Positions 1 through 7,211 of a DNA stretch of 45,356 nt are shown in pieces. Under the pieces are notes generated by a model. The model was given only the letters and a program-made list of their open reading frames with translations, did no database searches and was not told the DNA's origin. Every line of letters begins with the position of its first letter. Within the stretch, counting starts at the first letter, position 1. Made by a program: the position numbers and the translations under genes. This stretch comes from Nostoc sp. LEGE 06077 (GTDB taxonomy: Bacteria > Cyanobacteriota > Cyanobacteriia > Cyanobacteriales > Nostocaceae): assembly GCF_015207705.1 (NCBI RefSeq), contig NZ_JADEWI010000051.1, positions 1-45,356 of the forward strand, written 5' to 3'.

Positions 1-1
1 T

Positions 2-250
2 AAATCTCTTAAAATTGAGACTGAGGTACAAAAAAATAGTGTTGTTGATTTTTCTAATCATAAACAATGGAATCATGAATGCGGATGGAAGAATACTTTA
101 AATAATTTGCGTCTCATTATCCAACCATTCTTACTATTTTGATTGATTTATCCCTGGGTAGATATTTTTCCAAATTCCAAACTATTGCTGGGATTTAATC
201 ATTTAATTGCTGCAATGAATCAATTTAAACCCTGTTATGCTTCTGGATAA
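2..250 (+). pseudogene. 3' remnant of a probable transposase gene with an in-frame stop
   Basis: A frame open from base 2 gives a protein-like tail that includes WKNTLNNLRLIIQPFLLF, then a TGA at 140-142. The same frame continues for 35 more sense codons (including NHLIAAMNQFKPCYASG) to TAA at 248-250. Both halves look like one continuous C-terminus, so the TGA is read here as a nonsense mutation. From memory, cyanobacterial IS transposases end in similar LNNLRLI-QPF ... MNQFKP stretches; that family assignment is a recollection, not a search. The 5' part lies outside the window. Confidence 0.5.
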
Positions 251-361
251 TTTCACTTATTTATTACTTGCTTAATTCGGAAAGTGACAGAAGAGGGTTA
301 GTTTAAAACTAAATTCTTACCTTGCTAAAGATTTAAAATTTAGGTTAGATTTTTTGATCAC

Positions 362-1267
362 TTACCAAGAAGACATAAATTGCCAATCTTCAGAATCTGT
401 AATTGGAGAATCTCCAGAATTTTCTATCTGCTCTAAATTTTCTGCTTGCATAAACTTTTCATATTCTCCAGAATCAACCCATTTCAATAATTCACAAGCT
501 CGCATTACAGACCAAGGAAAGCGGTACTCCATAAAACTTAATATCTTAGTGAATTGATCCAAGTTATCCAGACTAATAGTCGAAAATTCTCGCGCCTGAG
601 TTTGAAAATCAGCAATGGTATCTGCATTTAAATATTCAGATGGTAAACCTGCTAATTTCATCAGTGCGGTAATGGCAACATTAATATCTTGGCACGCTAA
701 CAAACCCACGCGATCGCAAGTGAATTTTGACATCATCATCCAATTAGCTAAAGCTACTTCGATTCCACCAGCCGCCAAGCCTCCCAAACCAAAAGTTGTA
801 CTGTTAATTACATTTTTTAACAGTGGCATAACATTTGCCATTTGCTGATAAGCAATATATTTACCTTTGATGCGGGCAATTTCACACCCAAATGCAAATA
901 ATAATTCGTCGGGTGAATACCATTCCATCGCTTCTAAATTCGCGCTGACTATAGACCTTTCCACACCAACAGCATTGGTTTGAATATGTCCTGTACCGCG
1001 AAACAAGTAAAGTTCTGGCTTTGGTGTTAAATCAAGAATTTGGCAACTTTCGGTAAACGCATCATCTAATTTGGGAAAATTTTGCGGTGTAACCCGAAAT
1101 TCACTACCAATAATTTGCATTCTGAGTAAACGGTCAATGCCATACTCATTTACCTTTTTCAACAATAAAGGCAACCCTGGCATTTTATTTAAAGTTGCTA
1201 AAGCTTTTTGATCATAAGGATGCTGACATTTGACTGTATTGAGTCCGAGAAAAACTCTTTTTGTCAT
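362..1267 (-). CDS. M48-family metallopeptidase homologue lacking the zinc site (pseudo-peptidase)
   Basis: The 301-residue protein has the layout of cytosolic cyanobacterial M48 peptidases. The helix that should carry HExxH is present (about residues 119-143, ELLFAFG then CEIAR), but the first His is Cys128 and the second is Arg132; only Glu129 remains. The segment that should supply the third ligand, normally ElTCDRAGLLaCQD, reads SKFTCDRVGLLACQD, with Phe182 at the ligand Glu position. All three ligands are therefore gone while the surrounding fold motifs persist, so a non-catalytic role is inferred. It is the last gene of a minus-strand run, 19 nt after the DUF2358 gene. A Gly/Ala-rich, possibly membrane-associating, segment lies at about residues 157-175. 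The start is ATG. The M48 relationship is fairly sure; the function is unknown. Confidence 0.75.
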   Translation of the reverse strand: MTKRVFLGLNTVKCQHPYDQKALATLNKMPGLPLLLKKVNEYGIDRLLRMQIIGSEFRVTPQNFPKLDDAFTESCQILDLTPKPELYLFRGTGHIQTNAVGVERSIVSANLEAMEWYSPDELLFAFGCEIARIKGKYIAYQQMANVMPLLKNVINSTTFGLGGLAAGGIEVALANWMMMSKFTCDRVGLLACQDINVAITALMKLAGLPSEYLNADTIADFQTQAREFSTISLDNLDQFTKILSFMEYRFPWSVMRACELLKWVDSGEYEKFMQAENLEQIENSGDSPITDSEDWQFMSSW

Positions 1268-1286
1268 TATTCGTAAATAATAAAAT

Positions 1287-1706
1287 TTATCCTTTTTTGG
1301 TGAATTGCTTTAAAATTTCTCCTGGCTTTCTATCCCAAGTATCAATATGTTCGTATATTAAATGATCAGAATTGAATTTGTAAGTTGAATAACCATTAAA
1401 AAATATCTTAGCTTGCCAAGGTACACGTAACACACCACGCACTGTCCATTTAGCTAAAATAGTATCTTCTGCTGATTGATACACTTCATGCACATCAAAG
1501 GCGATTTGGCTAAAAAATAATTGAGCGTGAAATCGCAATGTCCAAAAAATGATGCGATAGTTGAATTTATATTTAAATTTATTTACTGGGTCTTGAAAAT
1601 AAATATCCTGTGTATATATGTTATATGAAATATCTTTTTCAAAGAGTGTGGGTAAATCTTGTTTGAGAATTTCAATTACCTGTTCTATTTGTAAAATGTC
1701 TGCCAT
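1287..1706 (-). CDS. DUF2358 (NTF2-like fold) protein
   Basis: This 139-residue protein resembles the DUF2358 family of cyanobacteria and plastids, which has an NTF2-like shape. The N-terminal IEQVIEILKQDLPTLFEKDISYNIYT, here in two parts (IEQVIEILKQDLP, then TLFEKDISYNIYT), leads to YFQDPVNKF. It continues with the typical W-x-V-RGVLRVPWQAKIFFNG strand pair and ends in IDTWDRKPGEILKQF. There is no signal peptide or membrane segment. The family has no firmly assigned reaction. It sits 12 nt after the glycoside-hydrolase-like gene and 19 nt before the M48-like gene, so the three are probably co-transcribed. An AGGG Shine-Dalgarno-like stretch precedes the ATG. Confidence 0.8.
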   Translation of the reverse strand: MADILQIEQVIEILKQDLPTLFEKDISYNIYTQDIYFQDPVNKFKYKFNYRIIFWTLRFHAQLFFSQIAFDVHEVYQSAEDTILAKWTVRGVLRVPWQAKIFFNGYSTYKFNSDHLIYEHIDTWDRKPGEILKQFTKKG

Positions 1707-1718
1707 ACACCCTGTCCT

Positions 1719-2867
1719 TTAAAAAAGATTTTTCCAGAATCTCTGGATTCTCTGCCAAAAAGAGAAAGAATTACTCTTGCTGGTTCGCTGTAAATCAGCC
1801 AAAGTTGGAAACGCCGCAGGTGTAGCATACAGGCCATTTCGCAAAACTTGAGCAAGAGCATTGTTATTTTCTCGCAAACCTTCGTAAAAAAAGCAGACTT
1901 CGCCAGAAATTCCTAGTCGGCGGTTGTAGGTGATCGCCTGCACAAGATATTCTGGGCTGATGGAGTAATTACCAAGCTTGATCAAAATTCCCGGCGCTAA
2001 CTTCGGCAGAGTTGCATCTGTAAACTGACAGCTTGTTATTTGATTAGCGATCGCTTTATAACTATGAAAGTCACGGCGATATATCTGCGGGTGAATGATA
2101 TCCACTATGCCCAGCTTTAACCATGCAGCTGAGTCTTGCAGATATTCTCGCAATCCCCAATCATAAATATTGGGTGCCATCGACACCAACAAGTTGGGGT
2201 TAATTCTTTTCACTTCACCATATAAACGTGCCAAAAAATCTGTCAAAATATCAGCACGCCACTGTAACCATTGCCTATCTTGGTGGTTATTGGGTGGACG
2301 ATGGCCAAATTGCTGTTGATAAAGAGCCATAGTTAAGGGATCATAACCACCTTCCGATGGTAAAGCGGGAAAGCGATCGTCTCCTTGAATCCCATCTACA
2401 TCATAATTTTTCACTACTTCCAAAACCAAGTTCAACATAAAATCTTGCACCTGGGGATGAAAAGCATTCATCCACTCAAACCCATTTTTCTGTAACAAAT
2501 TCCCCTGACAATCACGCGCCGCCCATTCTGGTTTTTGCTGTAACAGCATTCCGCCATTCAAGTTATAAGAACTCGCAAAACCGTATTCAAACCAAGGGAT
2601 AACTTTTAACCCCACTCGTCGCGCCTCAACTATTACCTCCGCCAAAGGGTCACGACCAACAGACATCGGGTCAATCTCCACCCCAAAAGTCTGTTGCATA
2701 GTGTGGCTGGGGTACATAGTCACGGCTTTATTCCACACCACGGGGAACACCACATTAAATCCCGTCTCCGCCAACAAATCCATCGCTTGTGCAATCCGTT
2801 GCTTTGACCGGAAAACTTTACTATCGGTAGTGGTCAGCCAGACACCGCGAATCTCAATTGTTTTCAT
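1719..2867 (-). CDS. Glycoside hydrolase-like family 10 (GHL10/YngK-type) protein
   Basis: The 382-residue protein begins with the characteristic EIRGVWLTTTDSKVF and has an alpha/beta-barrel pattern: FNVVFPVVWNKAVTMYPS, then GLKVIPWFEYGF, then DVDGIQGDDRF (acidic residues on a barrel strand), then NPNLLVSMAPNIYDWG and IVDIIHPQIYRRD. These are typical of the GHL10 family, proposed to cleave glycosidic bonds in envelope or peptidoglycan-linked glycans; the substrate is unknown. No signal peptide is visible, which is odd for an envelope hydrolase and leaves a cytoplasmic role possible. First gene of the minus-strand set with the DUF2358 and M48-like genes, divergent from the epoxide-hydrolase-like gene. 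The last 15 residues are basic/aromatic (FWQRIQRFWKNLF) and could form an amphipathic tail. Confidence 0.82.
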   Translation of the reverse strand: MKTIEIRGVWLTTTDSKVFRSKQRIAQAMDLLAETGFNVVFPVVWNKAVTMYPSHTMQQTFGVEIDPMSVGRDPLAEVIVEARRVGLKVIPWFEYGFASSYNLNGGMLLQQKPEWAARDCQGNLLQKNGFEWMNAFHPQVQDFMLNLVLEVVKNYDVDGIQGDDRFPALPSEGGYDPLTMALYQQQFGHRPPNNHQDRQWLQWRADILTDFLARLYGEVKRINPNLLVSMAPNIYDWGLREYLQDSAAWLKLGIVDIIHPQIYRRDFHSYKAIANQITSCQFTDATLPKLAPGILIKLGNYSISPEYLVQAITYNRRLGISGEVCFFYEGLRENNNALAQVLRNGLYATPAAFPTLADLQRTSKSNSFSFWQRIQRFWKNLF

Positions 2868-3031
2868 AGCTTTGAGGGGAGTATGAACTATAAATTTCCC
2901 ACTTCATACTTCATATAAAAATTCTCTGACATTACTACTACCGTAAACACTGCCCTTTAACAGATGCTTGCTCTAGGCAGATGGTACATAATTCTACAAA
3001 AGTCAGGTTACTTCTAGATTAAATACAACAG

Positions 3032-3895
3032 ATGTCGGAAATGCAAAATTCCTGGGAACACAAATATATAACTACTAACGGTGTCAAGCTTCACTATGTC
3101 ACGCAAGGAACAGGCCCTTTAATGTTGATGTTACATGGGTTTCCTGAATTTTGGTATTCTTGGCGGCATCAAATACCAGAATTTGCGGAAAATTTTCAAG
3201 TTGTGGCGCTGGATTTGCGCGGCTATAACGATAGTGAAAAACCCCAAGAGCAATCAGCTTATATTATGGATGAATTTATCAAAGATGTTGAGGGAGTAAT
3301 TAAAGGTTTAGGTCACGAAAAATGCATTTTATTGGGGCATGATTGGGGCGGTGCGATCGCTTGGTGTTTTGCTTATGCCCATCCAGAAATGTTAGAGAAA
3401 CTAATCATACTTAATTTACCCCATCCCGCTAAATTTTCTCAAGGATTAGCCACTCCTCAACAGTTAATGCGTAGCTGGTATATGTTCTTGTTTCAACTGC
3501 CAGTTATTCCCGAATTACTACTACAAGCCTTTGACTATCAACCAATTGCCCAGACCATTCAAGGCACAGCAGTTAATAAAAATGCTTTTACTTCATCTGA
3601 CCTAGAAGCTTATAAAAAAGCTGCGGCTAAATCTGGTGCTTTAACAGCAATGCTCAACTACTACCGCAATGTATTTTCCCACTTTTTACCCAACAAAAAT
3701 TGGGGAATTTTGAATGTACCGACACTATTGATTTGGGGTGAAAATGATACAGCCCTTGGCAAAGAGCTTACTTATGGGACTGATGCCTATGTTAGCAACT
3801 TGCAAATTCAGTATATTCCCAATTGCGGACATTGGGTACAGCAAGAACAGCCTCAGTTAGTTAATCGCTATATCAGTGAATTTACTGTAACTTAA
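3032..3895 (+). CDS. Alpha/beta-fold hydrolase, epoxide hydrolase-like
   Basis: The 287-residue protein has the alpha/beta-hydrolase core with the oxyanion motif HGFPEFWYSW (about 35-44) and the nucleophile elbow GHDWGG, with Asp104 as nucleophile. The Asp nucleophile and HGFP motif point to soluble epoxide hydrolases or the related haloalkane dehalogenases rather than Ser esterases. The C-terminal catalytic acid is likely in WGENDTAL and the catalytic His in CGHWVQQEQP. A cap region with Tyr residues lies between. No signal peptide is visible, so it is probably cytosolic. Transcribed alone and divergent from the GHL10 operon. The exact substrate cannot be told from sequence. Confidence 0.85.
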   Translation: MSEMQNSWEHKYITTNGVKLHYVTQGTGPLMLMLHGFPEFWYSWRHQIPEFAENFQVVALDLRGYNDSEKPQEQSAYIMDEFIKDVEGVIKGLGHEKCILLGHDWGGAIAWCFAYAHPEMLEKLIILNLPHPAKFSQGLATPQQLMRSWYMFLFQLPVIPELLLQAFDYQPIAQTIQGTAVNKNAFTSSDLEAYKKAAAKSGALTAMLNYYRNVFSHFLPNKNWGILNVPTLLIWGENDTALGKELTYGTDAYVSNLQIQYIPNCGHWVQQEQPQLVNRYISEFTVT

Positions 3896-4203
3896 TCCAC
3901 TTCTTTCGTAATTACTTAGTGTTAATTAGTCCGAGAAAAATTTGGTTAAGAACTAATGACAAATAAAAATAAATACTTGAATTTCTTAAAAATATTTAAC
4001 AAGATAAAAATGGGTCATTCTCTAGCGAGTTTTTCTCTACAAACAGCCCAAAACCAGCCTCAATACTCTTTTTTCGCTGTCTACCAAGATATTAATTATC
4101 ACCTGCATTTTGTGAGTTAAATCAACATCGTCTAGAAATTTGGTGAGATAATAGAATCGTGAGGAAAAGAACGGATGAAAATTCAACAAAAAGGGGAAAG
4201 ATT
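3896..4203. other. Intergenic gap of 308 bp, no gene seen
   Basis: AT-rich, with stops in all frames. No RNA gene or convincing hairpin was recognised. It must hold the promoter of the pentapeptide-repeat gene downstream. Confidence 0.5.
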
Positions 4204-4665
4204 ATGAAACTTAAACTATTTGCAGCTGTAGCCTTAGCAGCAACTCCCCTCATTTTTGCTAGTTCTGTGAAAGCAGGGAATTCGCAAGATTTACAAAGAC
4301 TTATATCTACTGGGGAATGTCAGCGGTGTAATCTAGTCGGAGTTGACCTCAGTGGCGCTCATTTAATTGGTGCAGATTTACGTGGTGCTAACCTTTCTCA
4401 AGCTAATCTTGCGGGCGCTAACCTAGAAGGAGCAGATTTCACCAATGCTAATTTGAAAGGAGCTAACCTAGCTTCAACTTTTGTCACCAACGTTAACTTC
4501 AAAAAAGCCAATCTTAACGGTGTGAATTTTAGCCGCGCTCAGATTATCGACTCAAATGTATATGGCGCATCAATGGATAATCTGAATATTACTGATGCCG
4601 AGATTTTTAACACTGGCATCGGTGTTGGTGGTGAAGAAGGCGCACAAATGCCAGATTGGGACTAA
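4204..4665 (+). CDS. Exported pentapeptide-repeat protein
   Basis: The start is taken at ATG 4204 because GGGGA lies a few bases upstream and the protein then opens with a clean signal peptide (MKLKLFAAVALAATPLIFA, cleaved near SVKAG). An in-frame GTG at 4159 would add a charged leader that hides the signal. The mature part has a helix-like LQRLISTGECQRCNL followed by tandem A(D/N)LxG pentapeptides (about residues 50-120), which build a right-handed quadrilateral beta-helix. The CQRC pair could form a disulphide. It is expected in the thylakoid lumen or periplasm, with unknown function. Single gene. Confidence 0.85.
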   Translation: MKLKLFAAVALAATPLIFASSVKAGNSQDLQRLISTGECQRCNLVGVDLSGAHLIGADLRGANLSQANLAGANLEGADFTNANLKGANLASTFVTNVNFKKANLNGVNFSRAQIIDSNVYGASMDNLNITDAEIFNTGIGVGGEEGAQMPDWD

Positions 4666-5104
4666 GCTGAAGTTTAGTAAACTCGTTTCCCGAAACAAAC
4701 AATAGAACTGGACTTACGCACGCTCGTTTAAGTTTTGCGGCGGGGTGGAATGTCTTGAATAAAAGGTAAAACCCTTGTAAGGACTGGGTGTAGGGGTGTA
4801 ATCACAAGTGTAGGTTTTAACTAAGCAATGAGTCAGACTCTAAAAACCAAGAGAAAATCATTGTGAGGTTAATCCCTGCACTCTTACACCCGATTCATAT
4901 AAATTTTTATTGCAGACACTTATGCAGTAGCCAAACCCATACCACAAAATATATATAAAAGCTAGGTACGTGAATACAGAAGAATTTTTATTAAGTATTA
5001 ACATCAATGAGCAATAGATTCATTGACGAATCCGGCTGAAGATAGCTTTAATATTCAGTTAAAATCGGCGATTATCCTTGTATAAATGAGAGGTGATCTG
5101 ATTT
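4666..5104. other. Intergenic gap of 439 bp with repeat-like segments
   Basis: No convincing gene. The heptamer GGGTGTA (4786-4792) reappears inverted as TACACCC at 4885-4891. The segment around 4710-4725 (ctggacttacgcac) resembles sequences I remember as dispersed in Nostoc genomes, so a small non-autonomous element is possible but unproven. Confidence 0.3.
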
Positions 5105-5341
5105 TTGCATGATTTGTACTTGAATGAGTACGATTATCAGCAACTGATACAGCATGGGATAATCTCATCCTTAAGGTTGCAGTTGATTAACAAACACAAA
5201 ACTCAGATAGATTGGGCGATCGCATCCTACCGTTTTCTCGCTTCTTTCTTCCTACTGACTGTCTACCTTGGAGTTGATGCAGTAGAGATTAGAGGCATTT
5301 ATGGTTATAGGGAATACAATGTGTTACCCAGCCAAGTCTGA
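5105..5341 (+). CDS. Doubtful small ORF, 78 aa
   Basis: This frame opens at a TTG preceded by a purine-rich GAGAGGTGA at 5088-5096, about 8-11 nt upstream. The product has a polar N-terminal half (EYDYQQLIQHGI) and one short hydrophobic stretch (FLASFFLLTVYLGV). I recognise no family. The weak start codon, short length and the HIP1 octamer inside it make this only a possible gene. Confidence 0.22.
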   Translation: MHDLYLNEYDYQQLIQHGIISSLRLQLINKHKTQIDWAIASYRFLASFFLLTVYLGVDAVEIRGIYGYREYNVLPSQV

Positions 5342-5426
5342 TAAACTTGTGCCTTGCCTAATCACAGCCTTTTGGTTGTAATTGTCCGGATTAAAAAACC
5401 CAACTGTCAAATTTATGGAAGTTAAA

Positions 5427-5864
5427 ATGCAAGAACCGGAATTCGCAGAAACAAAATCCACAGAAGCAGCAGTGACAGATATCAACAGCCAAACAGGAAC
5501 CATTACTAAACTCCAGCCTCCTGCTCAACCCCAAGAGGAATGGATAAAATACGGAGAACAGATTTCTGGCTTTTTAGCAACACTGCCTGAATACCTGGGG
5601 AGCTTCTTCAATAAATACAAGCAGCCCCTGGTTAGTGTTGGCTTAATTGTGACAGCACTGATCGCAGTTAAGGTACTTTTGGCAATATTAGATTCTTTGA
5701 ATGATATTCCTTTGGTAGCACCTACCTTTGAGTTGATTGGTATTGGTTACTCTGCTTGGTTTATTTATCGCTATTTACTCAAGGCTTCAACCAGGAAAGA
5801 GCTAACTAACGAAATTACAACTCTTAAATCACAAGTGGTTGGCAGAAATGCTCCTGGCGCATAA
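5427..5864 (+). CDS. CAAD-domain membrane protein (CURT1/CAAD-like)
   Basis: The start is put at ATG 5427 because GGAAG (5417-5421) sits 5 nt upstream; in-frame ATG 5415 and TTG 5382 are alternatives. A polar N-terminus (about 45 residues) precedes an amphipathic region (WIKYGEQISGFLATLPEYLGSFFNKY). Two hydrophobic hairpin-forming segments follow (PLVSVGLIVTALIAVKVLLAIL and LIGIGYSAWFIYRYLL, the former given in parts: PLVSVGLIVTA, then LIAVKVLLAIL). A basic helical tail ends the protein. This is the CAAD layout, first described as a domain appended to cyanobacterial aminoacyl-tRNA synthetases that anchors them to thylakoids, and also shared by the CURT1 thylakoid-curvature proteins. No synthetase domain is attached here, so this is the stand-alone form; a role in thylakoid shape is inferred. 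Confidence 0.85.
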   Translation: MQEPEFAETKSTEAAVTDINSQTGTITKLQPPAQPQEEWIKYGEQISGFLATLPEYLGSFFNKYKQPLVSVGLIVTALIAVKVLLAILDSLNDIPLVAPTFELIGIGYSAWFIYRYLLKASTRKELTNEITTLKSQVVGRNAPGA

Positions 5865-5902
5865 TAACTAACTCTCGCTGCAATTTAATTTAAAACACAG
5901 AG

Positions 5903-5931
5903 GTGAGGGCAGTGGTTTGTACTGCCCTCGC
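5903..5931. terminator. Bidirectional terminator hairpin between convergent genes
   Basis: GAGGGCAGT (5905-5913) pairs with ACTGCCCTC (5921-5929) over a 7-nt loop, and an outer G-C pair (5903/5931) extends it. It lies between the convergent CAAD and SLH genes, 39 nt after one stop and 30 nt after the other. Confidence 0.75.
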
Positions 5932-5960
5932 TTCTTAAAGACTACAATTTAGCGGCTGAC

Positions 5961-7061
5961 TTACTGGGATGATAATTCGTTCGGGAATTTACCTGTGGAT
6001 AATGAACTTTCTCCAGGCGATTGCACAATATTCTCAGAAGAAATCTTATCTAGCCTACCCAGCTTGACTAATGCTTGATGTACCATTGCCGCTACCTCTG
6101 CACGGGTAGCAGCTTGATTAGGAGCCAAGAATTGTGGATTAGCGTTGGTAATTACCAAACCATTAGCTGTGGCAGCCGCTACCTTAGCCACTGCATATTT
6201 AGGAATATTTTTAGCATCTTGATAAATACTTAACACCTGTGATGGTTTAGCTGATTGCTTCAGGTTCAACCCACTCACAAGCGCTACTAAAACTTGTACA
6301 CGGGTAATCTTTTGACTTGGTTGAAAAGTTTTGTCAGGAAATCCTTTTAAAAAGCCTGTACCCACAGCGCGATCAATGGCTGGTGTTGCCCAATATGTGG
6401 TTGATATATCTTTAAACGGGACAGAATTTTTACTCAGTTCGGTGTCAAAAGCTTGCTGGAGAATAGCCGCAAATTCAGCGCGGTTCACAGGCTGATTTGG
6501 CCTGAACGTATAATCTGGAAAACCCTTGATAATGCCACGCGCCGAAAGAGCGTTAATAAACCGATTTGCCCAAAAATCAGTGGGTACATCGTTAAATGCG
6601 ATGGGGGGTGGAATAATCGATTTTTGCTCTGCTGGGGTAACTAAAGGTAAAGGCGATGATTGAATTGACGAATCTGAGTTTCTGGATGTAGAAAAAGGTG
6701 CTGGCTTTGGTGATGAATTTAGCGGAGTTATGGGAACTGCTGGAAGTATCAGAGGTGAAGGGGGACTGGCTTCAGGAACTATGTCCTTTGGTGGTAACGG
6801 TACAGCCTCAAGTTGAGAATCTGCCTTTGGTTGCACCTGTGAAGCGGGAGAAGTGACTGCGGGACTTGGTTGAGGTTTACTTGTTGAACTTGGTGATGGC
6901 GACAAAACTAGATTGAAGTTCCAGCCAGTATCCCGTCGAGAAAATGACCACAACAGAATTCCCCCGATCGCGGCAAAGGCAACTAAAATAGCAATAAATT
7001 CATCAAAGCCAAGGGTTGTGTTGTCAGATGACTTTGGATCGGAAGGCGGTAGATTGGTCAT
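5961..7061 (-). CDS. SLH-domain protein with N-terminal membrane anchor
   Basis: The 366-residue protein has one membrane segment near the N-terminus (FIAILVAFAAIGGILLWSF, about 22-40). A Pro/Ser-rich linker follows (about 45-165), then three S-layer-homology repeats. The first contains FNDVPTDFWANRFI and GFPDYTFRPNQPVNRAEFA, the second FKDISTTYWATPAI and GFPDKTFQPSQKITR, and the third a more diverged YQDAKNIPKYAV with NQAATRAEVAAMV. SLH repeats bind pyruvylated wall polymers or peptidoglycan, so the protein probably tethers the inner membrane to the wall. Unlike the cyanobacterial SLH porins it has no beta-barrel. The start is ATG. Convergent with the CAAD gene. Confidence 0.85.
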   Translation of the reverse strand: MTNLPPSDPKSSDNTTLGFDEFIAILVAFAAIGGILLWSFSRRDTGWNFNLVLSPSPSSTSKPQPSPAVTSPASQVQPKADSQLEAVPLPPKDIVPEASPPSPLILPAVPITPLNSSPKPAPFSTSRNSDSSIQSSPLPLVTPAEQKSIIPPPIAFNDVPTDFWANRFINALSARGIIKGFPDYTFRPNQPVNRAEFAAILQQAFDTELSKNSVPFKDISTTYWATPAIDRAVGTGFLKGFPDKTFQPSQKITRVQVLVALVSGLNLKQSAKPSQVLSIYQDAKNIPKYAVAKVAAATANGLVITNANPQFLAPNQAATRAEVAAMVHQALVKLGRLDKISSENIVQSPGESSLSTGKFPNELSSQ

Positions 7062-7120
7062 CGTAATTTCCCTGAAATCGTACAGTTCCCGCTAAAAATT
7101 AACTTAAAAAATGAACCTTG

Positions 7121-7169
7121 AGCGACTGAAGTCGCTGGCTAGACAAACAAAACCCGCGCAGGCGGGTTT
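7121..7169. repeat. Composite palindromic intergenic repeat
   Basis: Two adjacent palindromes make up this element. AGCGACT (7121-7127) faces AGTCGCT (7130-7136). AAACCCGC (7150-7157) faces GCGGGTTT (7162-7169). I remember the pair, joined by a short ggctagacaaacaa-type spacer, as an interspersed sequence common in Nostoc/Anabaena genomes; this needs a search. The second palindrome also serves as the hom terminator. Confidence 0.5.
7150..7169 (-). terminator. Probable terminator of hom
   Basis: An 8-bp GC-rich stem (7150-7157 with 7162-7169) with a 4-nt loop lies 43 nt past the hom stop. In the minus-strand direction the sequence after it is T-rich (tgtttgtct). Confidence 0.6.
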
Positions 7170-7211
7170 AACAGCTTAGTTTTCAGATATCAATACTTAA
7201 CTCCATACTTC

